64,000 nucleotides of DNA, from assembly GCA_911728435.2 (NCBI GenBank), contig OU452213.1, forward strand, positions 9,651,834-9,715,833. Direction: 5' to 3'. Both the position numbers and the translations under genes were made by a program. Shown here one piece after another: positions 46,401 through 57,113 of this stretch. Each line of letters begins with the position of its first letter. The first letter of the stretch is position 1. The notes below the pieces were generated by a model that did not search any database, was not told the origin of the DNA, and worked only from the letters and a program-made list of their open reading frames with translations. This DNA comes from Apoderus coryli (Eukaryota; Arthropoda; Insecta; Coleoptera; Attelabidae).

Positions 46401-49400
46401 TCTCATTTGGAAAATTCGAGTAAAACGTAAATTTGAGTTTGGACTCACCCTGTATACAGGTTTTGCACTATATACTAACAATTATCTTTTTCTAAAAGGT
46501 TGATAACTATCAAAAAGGTATGCCCCTAAGAAGCAGCGTTTAAATTATTTCAGTTCCAGTACAGAAGCCTTAGAATTCGCCATGTTTTGCATATAATACT
46601 AGTGGTAACTTTTGAACCACTCTGTATAATTTTCTAAAATTTTAGTATGATTAATGTCAAGTCTAAACCAATGAAATTGTGGAATAATAAATAAAGCTTT
46701 CCATTTAAAATGACTGCCTACACACTGGCTGCTTAGTTTTGCGTGAAATTTTTGGTCTTTGAGGTAATATCGAACTTCGACGCACTAATAACTCACCCTG
46801 TATAATATTAAGCCGAAATCTGATGTTTGGAAAAGGTCAGTCAGGACGGGATAGTTATTTGGATGAAATTGATAGATCGTATGTGGATTATTTGAAAGAG
46901 ACAGAAACTCAGATTCAGTTAAACCCAAATAAATTTTGGTATTTTTTGAACAACCATAGTATCAAATAAACTGACATACAATAACATTGAACTCGCTGAT
47001 CGTCTAGAAATGATGAATTCTTTTGCCGATTATGGTCAAGGATCATATATGCGGTCTGCTCCACTTTATTGGGATTCCGCAGAAAACTGCGATTTACAGC
47101 AGCTTCAAATTAGAGAGATTGGTGAAGATGATGTTTTCAGAGAACTTAAATCATTTCAAGTTAGACATACTTCCGGTCCGGATCATGTGCCTGCCTTTGG
47201 TGGACGAGACAGTGTTTTTATTTCCAAATTATTGGACGTCCACAGAAATATGGACTACTCCGTTAAAATTATGTAAATTTTAAATTTATGTGATTTTTTT
47301 TGCTTAAAGGAATTTTGGAATAGTCCGTATAGGTTGCCAGGATGAAAAATAACCATTTTTCGGACTTAAATGAGTCCGTAAACTAGCAATTTTTGGGAGT
47401 GTATGACAAAAAGTTATTTTCAATTTAAATTATTGGGTTTCATGAGATTCTTCTTCACTCACTTTTGGTTTTACTGTATCCAGTTGCTTTGGTAGTAGTT
47501 CGTTAGGTAAATGACTCTTGATATACCTTGGAGATTCTAAGCTAGCGACGTAGTCGACTGAATTCGTGAATATATTTTTGAATTGCTCTGTGTATTCATA
47601 CAGTACTGTAGACATTCTGCAAATAATGAAAAATATCATGACAACTTCGTTTTGTTTACTGCTTTATTGCCTTGATATTTTTTTAAAGTTATAATTATCC
47701 AAGGGGTTATGGGACATCCTGTATTTTACTTACTCAATCAAAGGGGCTCTAAGTTGTTGTACAGTTTTTTTTGCACCGTCAAAATCCATGTTATTCCCTA
47801 TCAGCCAGACCATTTCTTGACACCACGTTGAACCTAAAATTATTTAAATATACATAATTAGATGATTATCTTCTATTCTAATGACACATGGAGTAGGTAT
47901 TATATTGTTAACAATATACCGTTGACCTTTACTGTAATAACTAAACTACCTAGTTAAACTTTTAATTATAACCACTTTTTATGTTCTTCGGTAACAGTTT
48001 TTCTATAAAATTTGTTTCCTATCTTGTCTTGCATAATAGTGTTATCTTTGCGGCCGTCAAAAAACAAACATTCTGATCTCTTCCTCTTTCTAGCACGACG
48101 TATTTTACTTCTGTCTATTATTTTTGTCGAATCGTTTGGAGTAATTATTTTAAGATCTTCTAAAACAGCTGAAGCTATTATTGCCGCAGTTCTATCAGAA
48201 ACACCTGTTCTGTCACAGGCTTTTTCTAATTTTGGTAATGAAATTCTCTTTTGTCCCCCTTTCTATTGATTGTGATGTTGACGGAGTTGGATTCTGGAGG
48301 TCTTTTGCATCTGAGTCTTTATCAGAAAGGTCATATTCTAACAATGCAACCTTTTGTATGATACTTTTGGGTTGAGTTTTTCTTTTAATATTTTAAATGC
48401 CTCTTTTGATTTTCTGGCTAGTTTTTTTTTTCAATTTTCTTAATTTCAATTACATCAACTGAAGTAATTGCCATTTTACGTTCAGTTCTCTGGTCTAATA
48501 AAAACGCTTTATCTTTAAGAGGCACTTTGACATTGTTATTGCATAAACTCAAATATTCACATTTACACGAAGTTATATCAAAAAGGGTACCATTGCCATT
48601 TTGTTGGAATTCTTTCACTTTAGTGGAAACAGCATCGGGTTTTTAAAATTTGATATTTCTTGTAATATGTTTTTATCATATCCGTAATTCGCTTGTCTGA
48701 CAAAACGGGTAACAAAGCCTTAATTCAAAGCTCTTTTAAACTTTCCGCCACTAGTTTTGTTACTTCAGTTGCATTCGGTTCTTTTAACTGATATCTAATC
48801 CATAAAATATCTGATTACATCACCGTATAAGTTGGTAATATAGCTATAACACGTACTGACTCGTACTCGTATAAAAGTCAAATGAACGCAGAAAATGTAA
48901 TGACTTATATGCTTATTATTGACAAGTTTCTTAGCCTTTGGGGAACCTCCAAAAGTTGGCCGCGCTTTGAATATGTTTTTTGTTATAATAAATGACAACT
49001 TTTGCGCGCTAGCTAAAATTAAATTTCAAAAGTTTAAATTTTCGCTCCACCCTAACCGTCATCATACAGACCATACAAAAAGAACTCGATGACCGGGAGG
49101 ACCTCTCCCTAAATCAATTTGGCTTTAGAAAGGGGAAGATCTACTCTTGATGCAGTTTCTAAAGTTAAAAAAGGCAAATGGTGTGGATTCATAGCTCTCG
49201 ATATCAAAAATGCCTTTAATTCAGCACCGTGGGGAAAAATTATAGAGGGCCTTGAAAGGAAAAATATCTCCCCTTATTTAATAAATCTGGTCACAGACTA
49301 TCTCAGACATAGGAAAATCAAGCCTAAGCAGGAAGAAGAAGTATACGTTACGTGCGGAATACCACAGGGAACAGTGTTGGGCCACCTCCTATTGAACATT

Positions 49401-50855
49401 TCCTACGATCCAGTCCTCAGTCTCCCATTGAAGGAAGGAGTACAAACAATAGCATTTGCCGATGATCTGGGCATCTTTGTTACAACAGACTGCAAGAACA
49501 ACCTGTATTTACAAAGTGAGGTTGACACTAAATGGACTTGAATTACTAAAGAAAAAACAGAGTCAATAATTCTAGCAGGACCAAGACAGGGACAAGAGGT
49601 GTCGTTCAGTTTTGAATCCTTTGAAATCCTACCTAAAAGAACAATCAAATATCTGAAAGTAACTCTCGATAAAGGTTTAAATTTCGGTCCTCCTATACTG
49701 ACAGCAGTAAAAAAGGCTCTTCTTAGAGTACCAGCGGGTACGGCACAATTTCTGCTGAGCGATTAGAGGAATACCACCGGTGGATCTAATGGTAGAGGAA
49801 AAAAACAGATTGTACACTCAAGGAGAAGCCAGGAACCATACATTAGAAAGAGCTGAAACCCTAGAACGATGCAAATAAGATGGGAAAACTTGACGTAAAA
49901 AGCCCAGTGGATAAAGACTCTGATCCCAAATGTTATTACATAAACAAACTGCAAACACAAAGTTATAGAATACTATATAACTCAATTTTTATCAGGACAC
50001 GGCTGTTTTGGTCAATATCTGAAAAGGTTTGGCAAAGATTTGATCGCCAAAACACACAATTATAGAATGTCATAAGCGGGAAACGATAAGATTTCCAACT
50101 CAGCTAAAAATAAACAACCACTTAAGTGAAGGAAACATCATTGACATTATGCTCGAATCTAAAGATAAATACATAAACTTATCAAAGAAATTATGAAGAA
50201 CAAAGAGCGGGAAGAAAGAGATAGAGAAAGAATCCGAAACCCGAACCTCTAATCATTTTAGAATGGAAGGGGGATGTAGGGAATATCGAAATATATAAAA
50301 ATCCAAGAATAAACGCCACAAAGAACGGCATAAATACAATAAAAGAATAAAGACTGCCTGTGGCATAGGCAGTCCGTGATCCACAATAATAACGCGGTTT
50401 CAGTGAGATCTCAAAAAAACTTCGAAGGATTTTTTTTTTGTTGAAAAAACGCTCGCACATGCTGTTTTTGGTTTTAAGTTGCCCTTTCTTTAATGGCACA
50501 ACGTTCAGTATACAACAAAAAAATTATTAATGTAAAGATTAAACTGAAGATGGAATCTTATGATTCAGAAGCACGCCAACAAGCTCATTCCACATTTAAA
50601 GCTCTCCCTTCCCCGTTCAGAGTAGTTTTTCGCAAAAAGCAGCAACATTATTTAAATCTTCTTACCTGTTCGTGGGAAACTGATTAACCATATGTCATCT
50701 TCACGTACTGGTGCGTCTAGAATTTGTTGAGCAATGTCTTCGAAAAATTGAGGTAGTAAACATTGTCCAAACTCATATAAAGCATCCTTGACACCGACAG
50801 CTTCATCAAGTTTATCTTTGTAAACACCTTGGTACAATTTGCAGGTCAACGTCAT
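42924..50855 (-). CDS. Cytosolic sulfotransferase, complete four-exon gene
   Basis: Coding exons 50855-50666, 47833-47734, 47616-47463 and 43445-42924 join in phase into 321 codons plus stop, the usual family length. The enzyme would transfer sulfate from PAPS to a hydroxyl or amine of a small molecule in the cytosol. Visible signatures are the 5'-phosphosulfate loop FPRTGSTWCQEM (split by intron 1), the catalytic-His segment KSHLP, the 3'-phosphate-binding RNPKDLCVSYYYH, and the C-terminal RKGIVGDYKNH. The substrate cannot be told. Met at 50855 is preferred because an acceptor-like TTCCTTTTCAG lies 18 bases upstream (50874-50884), suggesting a 5' UTR intron; coding could instead extend upstream. 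Introns hold antisense and sense element debris, yet all splice sites are canonical. Confidence 0.9.
43521..45325 (+). mobile_element. RTE-like retrotransposon inside sulfotransferase intron 3, antisense to the gene
   Basis: The 5' end is truncated in the linker (FKYDEINRLIRAKCRQAKES from about 43524); the 3' end is GCATCCTAAGAAGAAGAAGA at 45301-45322. Its (AAG)n tail and GCATCC lead-in match those of the 40728-42816 element, indicating the same or a sister family. Confidence 0.8.
43588..45309 (+). CDS. Reverse transcriptase ORF of the intronic RTE-like element
   Basis: A 573-codon open frame. RT blocks: RRAVGPDNVHAETFKL, EYRMISLMSHALKIFLRIIH, RSQFGFRNGTGTREAL, CFIDYKKAFDCVSH, RRGVRQGCVLSPLLFNLYSE and catalytic LRYADDTVVI. 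C-terminal LLYGCESWTI and GKRSVGRRQNSWLRDLRRWF. Between HAETFKLAAAED and RTGKIP-type residues, about 25 residues usual for the family are missing, an in-frame deletion in the fingers, so activity is doubtful. Confidence 0.85.
   Translation: MANKCTEIEILQKKHDLFNLHRNIKELTGRQRGGHSGILRDSNNEILIGVDEILKRWKEYTENLFNDMRPDSPPDIYEINERAPEITKEEVKHAIKLQKNRRAVGPDNVHAETFKLAAAEDRMYRVGKIPTDWLRSTFVTLPKKNKASQCDEYRMISLMSHALKIFLRIIHNRIYKKCESVIDRSQFGFRNGTGTREALFSLNVLTQRCRDMNVDVFACFIDYKKAFDCVSHQKMINILKSTGIDAQDLKIITELYWHQTATVKIEGSTSEEIAIRRGVRQGCVLSPLLFNLYSEAIFIEALENSTAGIKINGINISNLRYADDTVVIASSITELQSLMNLIGEYSENFGLYMNTSKIKLMVFSKSPRPVTLMINGEHITQVSSIKYLGVLVSQQCEIRSRIAQARKILNNMRTLLANRDLSLDLRIRLLRCYIFPVLLYGCESWTIDATTEKRIDAFEMYAYRRMLRVSWTAHKTNIEVMQQMEKHKELLMTIKERKLQYLGHIMRGERYEILRLIIEGKIEGKRSVGRRQNSWLRDLRRWFGQTSIEIFRAADSRTTIAIWIANLRRETAS
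45326..45772. other. Sulfotransferase intron with hammerhead-like motif
   Basis: No coding frame. Contains structured motif copy C at 45508-45556 on the minus strand. Otherwise nothing recognised. Confidence 0.5.
45508..45556 (-). ncRNA. Hammerhead-like structured motif, copy C
   Basis: On the minus strand: outer arm TTGCAT, 10 bases, CTGATGA, T, hairpin GCCC-AATTGA-GGGC, GAAAC, outer arm ATGCAA. Both stems are perfectly paired. Sequence in both stems differs from copies A and B. An extra T separates CTGATGA from the hairpin in all copies. Confidence 0.45.
45773..46233. mobile_element. ~460-bp MITE with ~100-bp terminal inverted repeats
   Basis: Left end TATATAGGGTGTTAGTAAAT and right end ATTTACTAACACCCTGTATA pair as inverted repeats that continue inward through GTGCGACAAACT, ATAATGACAG and ACATATGTCCGCAAATGCTT. 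Flanking TA suggests a TA target duplication as in Tc1/mariner. No ORF. A related fragment lies at about 62553. Confidence 0.8.
46234..46839. other. Intronic spacer with several TACAGGGT-type termini
   Basis: Termini near 46393, 46446-46460 (CACCCTGTATACAGG) and 46795. No gene recognised. Confidence 0.4.
46840..47280 (+). pseudogene. Short non-LTR retrotransposon fragment (linker before RT)
   Basis: Encodes IDRSYVDYLKETETQIQLNP, then after a frameshift MMNSFADYGQ and RHTSGPDHVPAF, which corresponds to the block just before RT motif 1. It ends abruptly, truncated on both sides. Confidence 0.6.
47463..47616 (-). CDS. Sulfotransferase exon 3 (catalytic His region)
   Basis: Acceptor TTATTTGCAG, donor GTGAGT after AAA. 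Encodes MSTVLYEYTEQFKNIFTN to SPRYIKSHLPNELLPKQ and KPK. First base completes the Glu codon from exon 2. Confidence 0.9.
47734..47833 (-). CDS. Sulfotransferase exon 2 (PAPS-binding loop continuation)
   Basis: Acceptor TTTTAG then GT completing Gly, followed by STWCQEMVWLIGNNMDFDGA and KKTVQQLRAPLI; donor GTAAGT. Only 100 bases and without its own Met, so it is easily missed. Confidence 0.9.
47950..48660 (-). pseudogene. Remnant of a multicopy transposon-associated gene (DGRKD family)
   Basis: Minus-strand pieces: KEFQQNGNGTLFDITSCKCE then KAFLLDQRTERKM (48418-48618), a stop and frameshift, then LEKACDRTGVSDRTAAIIAS, IIDRSKIRRARKRKR and CLFFDGRKDNTI (about 47960-48240). I recall similar sequences as repeated uncharacterised genes in aphid, hydra and other insect genomes, which suggests a DNA transposon or a gene carried by one. 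Function unknown. Lies in sulfotransferase intron 1, same strand. Confidence 0.5.
48661..49029. other. Intronic DNA, unassigned
   Basis: AT-rich; nothing coding recognised on either strand. Confidence 0.4.
49030..50200 (+). pseudogene. R1-like non-LTR retrotransposon remnant
   Basis: Plus strand: ERGRSTLDAV, IALDIKNAFNSAPWGKI, VTCGIPQGTVLG and catalytic AFADDLGIF in 49119-49541. After a stop it continues KYLKVTLDKGLNFGP, GIPPVDLMVEEKNRLYTQGE and, further on, FLSGHGCF and IECHKRETIRFP with frameshifts. Residue style differs clearly from the jockey-like copies here and resembles R1/TRAS-group elements. About 100 bases before GIPPVDL appear deleted. Confidence 0.75.
50201..50665. other. Sulfotransferase intron 1, upstream part
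   Basis: No gene. A tract of nine T residues near 50431 and low-complexity sequence only. Donor GTAAGA for exon 1 reads at 50665-50660 on the minus strand. Confidence 0.4.
50666..50855 (-). CDS. Sulfotransferase exon 1 (N terminus to the PAPS loop)
   Basis: MTLTCKLYQGVYKDKLDEAV to REDDIWLISFPRT plus one base; the Gly of the loop is completed by exon 2. The exon itself may start at 50873 after TTTTCAG, leaving 18 bases of 5' UTR before this Met. Confidence 0.85.
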
Positions 50856-50873
50856 GCTAATTGTTTTTTTAAT

Positions 50874-51234
50874 CTGAAAAGGAAACCAAACAAATCCTAA
50901 TTTCTGTATGGACAGCTTTTGGTGCCTCAATGGTACCAGTTTCTATTCCCATTGAGACCAGAATCAAATTAGGTATTTAAACCAATTACAAGTGAGAAGT
51001 AAAAGTCGAAACCCGAGGAAATAAGTTTAACAAACTACTCTTTGAGTACCAAAAAAATTACAAAAAATGTTTTGAAGATACTAGCTTTATCATCAGTGGT
51101 TAAGCATTTATAGAAAAGGACTTTGCATTGTGTAAATAATCATAACTCTACATAAGTGCCTAAGCATACAGAAAGAAATGCATTGGAGTCTCTTCGGGAA
51201 AAATTAGTATATTAACTTATTGCTCTTTTCTTTT
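50874..51234. other. Upstream region of the sulfotransferase gene
   Basis: Would contain the 5' UTR intron or promoter. No TATA-initiator combination I would defend. No other gene. Confidence 0.35.
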
Positions 51235-51623
51235 TATACAGGGTTATTCACGCTATACGACACGGAATAGTGTGGCTAAACTATTTAATTTTGCTAAAAG
51301 TTTTATTCATGGGTTCAATAAAAATGATTTATGGCTACATTTCAAAAATATTGTGAATCTATACAGGGTGTCCCAAATATAAGAAATGAACCATAGTTGT
51401 GTTTTTTGAAATAGAATGCCCTTCATATATGTGAATATATTTTTAGATTCCCCGTTCAAAATAAACCTAACTGTAATTAAAGTACATCTCATTCTTCCAT
51501 AGTGTTTTTCTTGAATCATCTAGTTATCTTGCGCCGAATGTTCCTGGAAGCTCCAATACTGTCAATATCGGGCAGATTGAGCTGTCAGACATATTTGCAG
51601 CTTCTAAACGCCTTAAAAATAAA

Positions 51624-53267
51624 TTGACCTCTGGATATGATAATATTCCCTCTTTTTTTGTCCGAGATTGCATTTCTGCCTTAGCTCTTCCATTACAGTC
51701 AATTTTCAATCTAATTTTGAAGTCGGGAATGTATCCGGATCTATGGAAGGTATCTAAAGTTGTTCCAGTTTTTAAATCCGGCGAAAAGTCTCATATTAAT
51801 AATTATCGACTAATTTCTCTATTGTGCAATTTTTCTAAATTATTTGAATCAATTTTATATGACCGGATCTATACAGCTGTGAGACGTCAGATTTCACCTA
51901 ACCAGCATGGTTTTATGTGTGGCCGGTCCACTGTCACCAATCTGTCAGTTATTAACCACTGTATCTCTGAAACTCTTGACCACGGCGGTCAACTGGATGT
52001 AATCTATACTGATTTCACCAAAGCCTTTGATAGGCTAGACCATGGCATATTGCTGAGTAAACTGCATACGTATGATGGATTTCCTTCCGGCTTGATATCT
52101 TTATGCAACTCATACTTGCATGAGCGGAAACAATATGTCTTTTACAACGGCTTTAAATCTTGTTTTTACTCGGCCACATCAGGAGTACCCCAGGGTTCTA
52201 ACTTAGGTCCATTGTTGTTCCTTCTTTTCATCAATGACCTGGACCCGTGTTTACTTCAGCGTACTCTATTTTTCGCAGATGACTTAAAAATCTTCGCCTC
52301 CATAGATTCAGTAGCAGATTGCATAAACCTGCAGCATGATCTGTGTGCTCTAGAAAGGTGGTGCGACAGTAACAAATTGTCTCTTAACATTCGTAAATGC
52401 ACATGTCTGAGTTTTACACGTAAAACAACGTTTATTCACTATTGTAGGCTTTTTTGTCGTTGTCTAGGGGTTAAAACACGTGACGTCTCAAAAAATGATT
52501 TAATCGAATACAAAATACAACGTGAAAATATGACAACTCGGTAAGAATAATTTAACTAACTAATGGAACAATAAAATTAAGAAATAGCTAACGCACTTAG
52601 GTATATTGAATTTGAAAAATTGAAATTGTGCCGTTCTTCGTCAAACGTCAAAACCCGAATGACGTCGCATTCCATTATTGTAATGACGTCGCACGTCATA
52701 TGCTCTGTAGGGAGCGGCACAAATTAATTATATACGAAATAAATTAAATAATTAAGTAATTATACTTTTAAGATGAAAAAATTCCTACACTATCCGTATG
52801 CAATCTCCACAAATAAACTTGAACGATGTCGGGTATTCACGGATCTTGGTGTTACCTTCGATCAGAGGTTCCAGTTTTTGTAGCATATGGAGAGAATGGT
52901 TGGTGAAGCATCTCGCATGTATGGCTTTATAATGCGTAACTGCAAAGGCTTCAATAATACCTCTGCCCTTATCACCTTGTTCAATGCCTATGTGAGGTCA
53001 AAATTGGAGTATTCTTCCATCATCTGGTGTCCTCAGTATAATGTTCATAAACTAGAGGTCGAGCAAATTCAACGTATATTTTTGAAATATTTAGTTTTTA
53101 GAACCGATGGTGCTTATCCAGTAAGAGGTTTCGATCATGAATTGTTACTATCACGTTTTGACGTTCAGAGTCTGGAGTACCGAAGAATTCAGAGCTCATT
53201 AACCATCTTATATAAATTGCTTAGAGAAAAAATCGACTGCTCTTTTCTTCTATCTTGCTTGAATTAG
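51624..53267 (+). pseudogene. Reverse transcriptase of that element, interrupted by a MITE
   Basis: 51624-52442: [82 protein letters not shown], catalytic LFFADDLKIF. A 347-bp insert follows, then the frame resumes near 52800 with DLGVTFDQR and, after a TAG, 52887-53267 with YVRSKLEYSSIIWCPQYNVH and YPVRGFDHELLLSRFDVQ. Apart from the insert, one stop and the 5' truncation, it is well preserved. Confidence 0.85.
52443..52789. mobile_element. 347-bp MITE inserted in the RT coding sequence
   Basis: Ends TGTAGGCTTTTTT and, inverted, TGTAGGAATTTTTT. CTAT duplicated at 52439-52442 and 52790-52793. The RT protein alignment continues on both sides. Interior contains two AATGACGTCGCA repeats and no ORF. 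Superfamily not assignable from a 4-bp duplication alone. Confidence 0.8.
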
Positions 53268-54482
53268 TTAGTTCCTAGGAAATACCAGATCCAATTTAAC
53301 ATTTCACTTACACAGAGCTAGGACCAATGTACTGTTAAGATCGCCTGTTCATGTCATGTGTACTAATTTTAATAGAGTTTCTGATAGGTGTGACATTTTT
53401 ACAACTACAGTCAATCACTTGAAAATGGTAGCTGCAGAGACATTTGTGGTTTAGGTGTGTGTATGTGTGCGGAATTAATTAGGATTTATTAATTAGTATT
53501 TTAGTTTATTTAAGCATTTAATTTTTTAGTTTGTAATATTGTCCTTTAAATGGGAAACTGTTGGGCAATAAACGTTTTATTTATTTATTTATCTCACCTA
53601 AACCTGACAGTTTTTTAAATATTTTAATTTTTATAAAAATATAGACATAATTTGAATGAAAAAATTCACACCTATTCGTTTGTTCTTTTTAAGCCAGTCT
53701 GGGCTGATAAATATACCCACTCATCACTTGTTACGCCAAATATAAAAAAACCCCAAACCTAAATAATATAAGTTATATGAACGTAAGGTTTAATTCTAAA
53801 TAACTTGCTTATTTCAAAAGGAACACCCGGTATATGAGGTCAAAATTAGATGCACAAAGTACTTATCTGTCAAATATTATGATACTTTCCTATGGATAAT
53901 TCTTGACGTTTTCGTGGAAAATGCACATATTCATAATATTAGGGGAATTTTTAATTGAATCTCTTAGTTTCATGTAGACCACCCTGCATTTCATGATGCA
54001 AAAATTAAAGATAAAGTAAAGTTTTCCTATAGATATGTATATCTTTAATTTTGCATGGAAGAGGCACACATATTGGTAATAATAGGAAGAATTTTCAAAA
54101 TTATAATATTTATCAAGTCAGCCATGAGAATTTGAGAAGACAGAATGCATTTTTTTAAATTTGATATTTACTGTCAAATAGTCTGTTAAAAATTCTTACC
54201 TAAGAGTTGGGAATTTTTCATAAAGCAGTTTTTTATCTGTGACATTTGATTTAATTCAATTAATCAAAAATGCGAACCTATTCCAAAGGAGAAAGAATAG
54301 ACATGATTTTTATTCTGGGAGAATGGTCCAAAAATTATCTGTTAAATATTATAATAGGTACTTTCCTATGGATAACTCTTGACGTTCTTGTGAAAAATGC
54401 ACATATTCATAATATTAGGCGAATTTTTAATTGGACCTGTTAATTTCGTGTAGACCACCCTGTATTTGATGATGATGAAAGT

Positions 54483-56585
54483 AATTAATAATAATAATAC
54501 GTTTATTTGCAGTTCATTTACATAAAAAAAACTTAGGATACACAAAAAGATATATAAAAAAAAGAAAAAAAAACACATAGTCTTGTAAGTAAAAAATGAT
54601 TAGAAATACCAAAAACTGCAAAAAGGATTAAAAAGGCAGTATAAACTGATATCAAATTTTAATCCTGCTACACCATTACGACTAAACCAACATACCTCCC
54701 TTGAAATAGAAAAATATATTATGCATATACTTATATAATTATTATAGTAGATATAATTCACAGAGAAAGAAAAGAGTACTTAAAACTAACTTTACAAATT
54801 TATAAAAATTAATTAACTTAACGGTAGTGAAATTGAATTGAATTTCATAAAATTAAATTAAATTGAATTGGCACCAATAATCGGGAAATCGAGAAGAGAC
54901 AAGGAAAAATAAAAAAGTTAAGGCTGTAGTGAGGCAAGCAGCAAATGTTTGCGGAACTGAAGCTTAAAAGCTGAGACCTTAAGACATTTAAAAACGGCAG
55001 GAATTTTATTATATGAAAAATACTCTATGTGAAAGACCTTTTGAACAGTACTGTTCTATGTAGTGGTGGGGATAGAAGTCCCCTATACCTGAGATTTAGA
55101 TTATGTACATCGGCTCTGAAAGTTATTCTGTCAAGTAAATAGGGAGGATGTTTGTAAACCAAAACTGAATGATAGAAAACAGCCGCATGCAACAATCTTC
55201 TCTTTTCCATAGATAACCATCCAGCAGAATGCAGTTTATGACTAACAGGTTGATACTTCCTAATACCATAAACATACCTCAAGCACGACTTTTGAACTCT
55301 CTAAACGCGATCCTGGTCAACCTTATAGAGGCAAGGACCATAGATAATGTCACAGTAGTTAAAACTACTAAGAACTAAACAATCCGTTAACTTAAGTTTG
55401 AGCCCCACTGATAAAATATGCATAGGCATATATCATAGAAGGATACAACATTTTAAGAGCGGTGTATGACTTTGTTATACATTTTGAGACATGTTCCGTG
55501 AAACGAAGCTGATCATCCAAATAAAGTCCTAGATTTTTAGCACTTTTAGAGATAGGTATAGCCACATTATCAATTGTAATATTTAGATCATCCTCCACTA
55601 TCTCCCTGTTACTTCCAAATAGCAGAATTTTTGTTTTTGAGGGGTTTATTTTTAACTGGTGAATGCTAGACCAATTCACAAGAGAGTCTAAATCGGCCTT
55701 CATATTGTAGGCTGCATACGCAATTTCTTTATAAAAAAATGAGTATTTGAGCTGGCTGTCATCAGCATACATATAGGAAGTACAATATTGAATACATGAG
55801 GGAAGAGTTGAGGTGTATAGACAGAACAAAAGGAGCCCAAGAATGGAACCTTGAGGGACTTCACAAAAAATATTACTTACAGGGGAAATATCAACTTCTG
55901 TTTCTACGTATTAAGAGCGACCTGCCAAATAACTCTCCAATAGATCCAGAGCACTTGACGAGAATCCAGAAAAATTTAAAATTGATAGAAGGATATCATG
56001 ACTAATTTTGTCAAATGCCTTGGAATAATCTACAAGTATCAAGTCAGATAGCTTTCCCTGGTCTAAATCTCTCAAAATGTTATCAGTAATGTTTAGAAGA
56101 GCTGAAGTACAACTGTAAGCCTTACTAAAACCTGATTGGTTGGACTGCAATATAGAATATTTGTTAATATGATCTTTAATTTGATTGCAAATAACTTTTT
56201 CAAAGATTTTAGATAAAGGAAATAAAATTGAGATCGGGCGTAATTTGCTATACTCAGTAATGTTCCTCGCTTTGGGAATGGGAATAACTTTCGAAATCTT
56301 CCAGGGATCGGGGAAAGTATTAGTAAGAATACAACTATTAACAATATGAGTTACGAACGGCACAATACGAGGACAACACAGCAATAACATTTCAGTATTT
56401 AATTGATCGGGACCTATTGCGTTGGTTTTAAGTGTTAGTAAATGTTCCTTAATAGTATCCTGATCAACCAATGCAAAACCCAAAAATTCGTCAAATCTGC
56501 ATTTTTTTATTATGATTATAACAATTTAAAATATTACAATCGGCAGGCAAAAAACCCGAAAATTTCGAAAAATAATTATTAATTC
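54483..56585 (-). pseudogene. Non-LTR retrotransposon (YADDS variant) in the foldback core
   Basis: Minus strand: linker and RT start upstream of 56483 (FSKFSGFLPADCN), then 55911-56483 with NAIGPDQLNTEMLLLC, KLRPISILFPLSKIFE, LQSNQSGFSKAYSCTSAL and LVDYSKAFDKISHD. After a frameshift near 55850 come catalytic YMYADDSQL, KINPSKTKILLFGS and LYLDDQLRFT (55392-55829). The C-terminal end is in 55025-55282. 3' tail (ATT)n at 54486-54500. Its residues mark it as a different family from the other copies here. Confidence 0.8.
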
Positions 56586-57113
56586 CAGAAGGTATATTAC
56601 GTCAAGAGTTATCCATAGGAAAGTATTATTATATTTGACAGATAATTACTTTGTGCATCTAATTTTGACCTCATATACCGGGTGTTCCATTTGAGATAAA
56701 CAGGTTATTTTGAATTAACCTTTACGTTCATATAACTTATATTATTGGACACCCTGTATTTAGTATTGGGGGTTTTTATATTTGGCGCAACAAGTTTTTT
56801 CATTTAAATTATGTCTATATTTTTATAAAAATTAAAATATTTAAAAAACTGTCAGGTTTAGGTGAGATGTACTTTAATGAACGTTAGGTTTATTTTGAAC
56901 GGGTAATCTAAAAATATATTCATATACAGGACATTCCATTTAAAAAAACACAACTATGGTTCATATCTTATATTTGGGACACTCTGTATAGATTCACAAT
57001 ATTTTTAAAATATAGCCATAATTAATTTTTATCGAACCCACAAATAAAACTTTTAGGAAATGAAATAGTTTAATCAAACTATTCCGTGTCGTTGGCGTGA
57101 ATAACCCTGTATA

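Larger units (their letters stand above)
51491..53590 (+). mobile_element. Plus-strand non-LTR retrotransposon inside the foldback's left arm
   Basis: Precisely bounded: ATCTC at 51486-51490 and 53591-53595 is the target duplication. When it is removed, the arm reads continuously like the opposite arm. The 3' end is CTGTTGGGCAATAAACG followed by (TTTA)n. 5' truncated before RT. Confidence 0.88.
51235..57113. mobile_element. Long foldback element with TACAGGGT ends, broken by two retrotransposons
   Basis: Ends TATACAGGGTTATTCACG at 51235 and CGTGAATAACCCTGTATA at 57113 are inverted. The left arm is 51235-51490 plus 53591-53915; the right arm is 56590-57113. Shared stretches include CTATTCCGTGTCGT, TATAGATTCACAATATTTTT, ACCTAAACCTGACAGTTTTT and TATATGAGGTCAAAATTAGA. 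The core has two direct copies of a 120-bp block (53880-54010 and 54355-54475) with internal CACCCTG. No transposase is seen, so it is non-autonomous. Confidence 0.75.

Noticed and set aside
48012..48375. Plus-strand 85- and 64-codon frames
   Set aside because: The minus strand carries the conserved DGRKD-family residues; the plus frames are antisense shadows.
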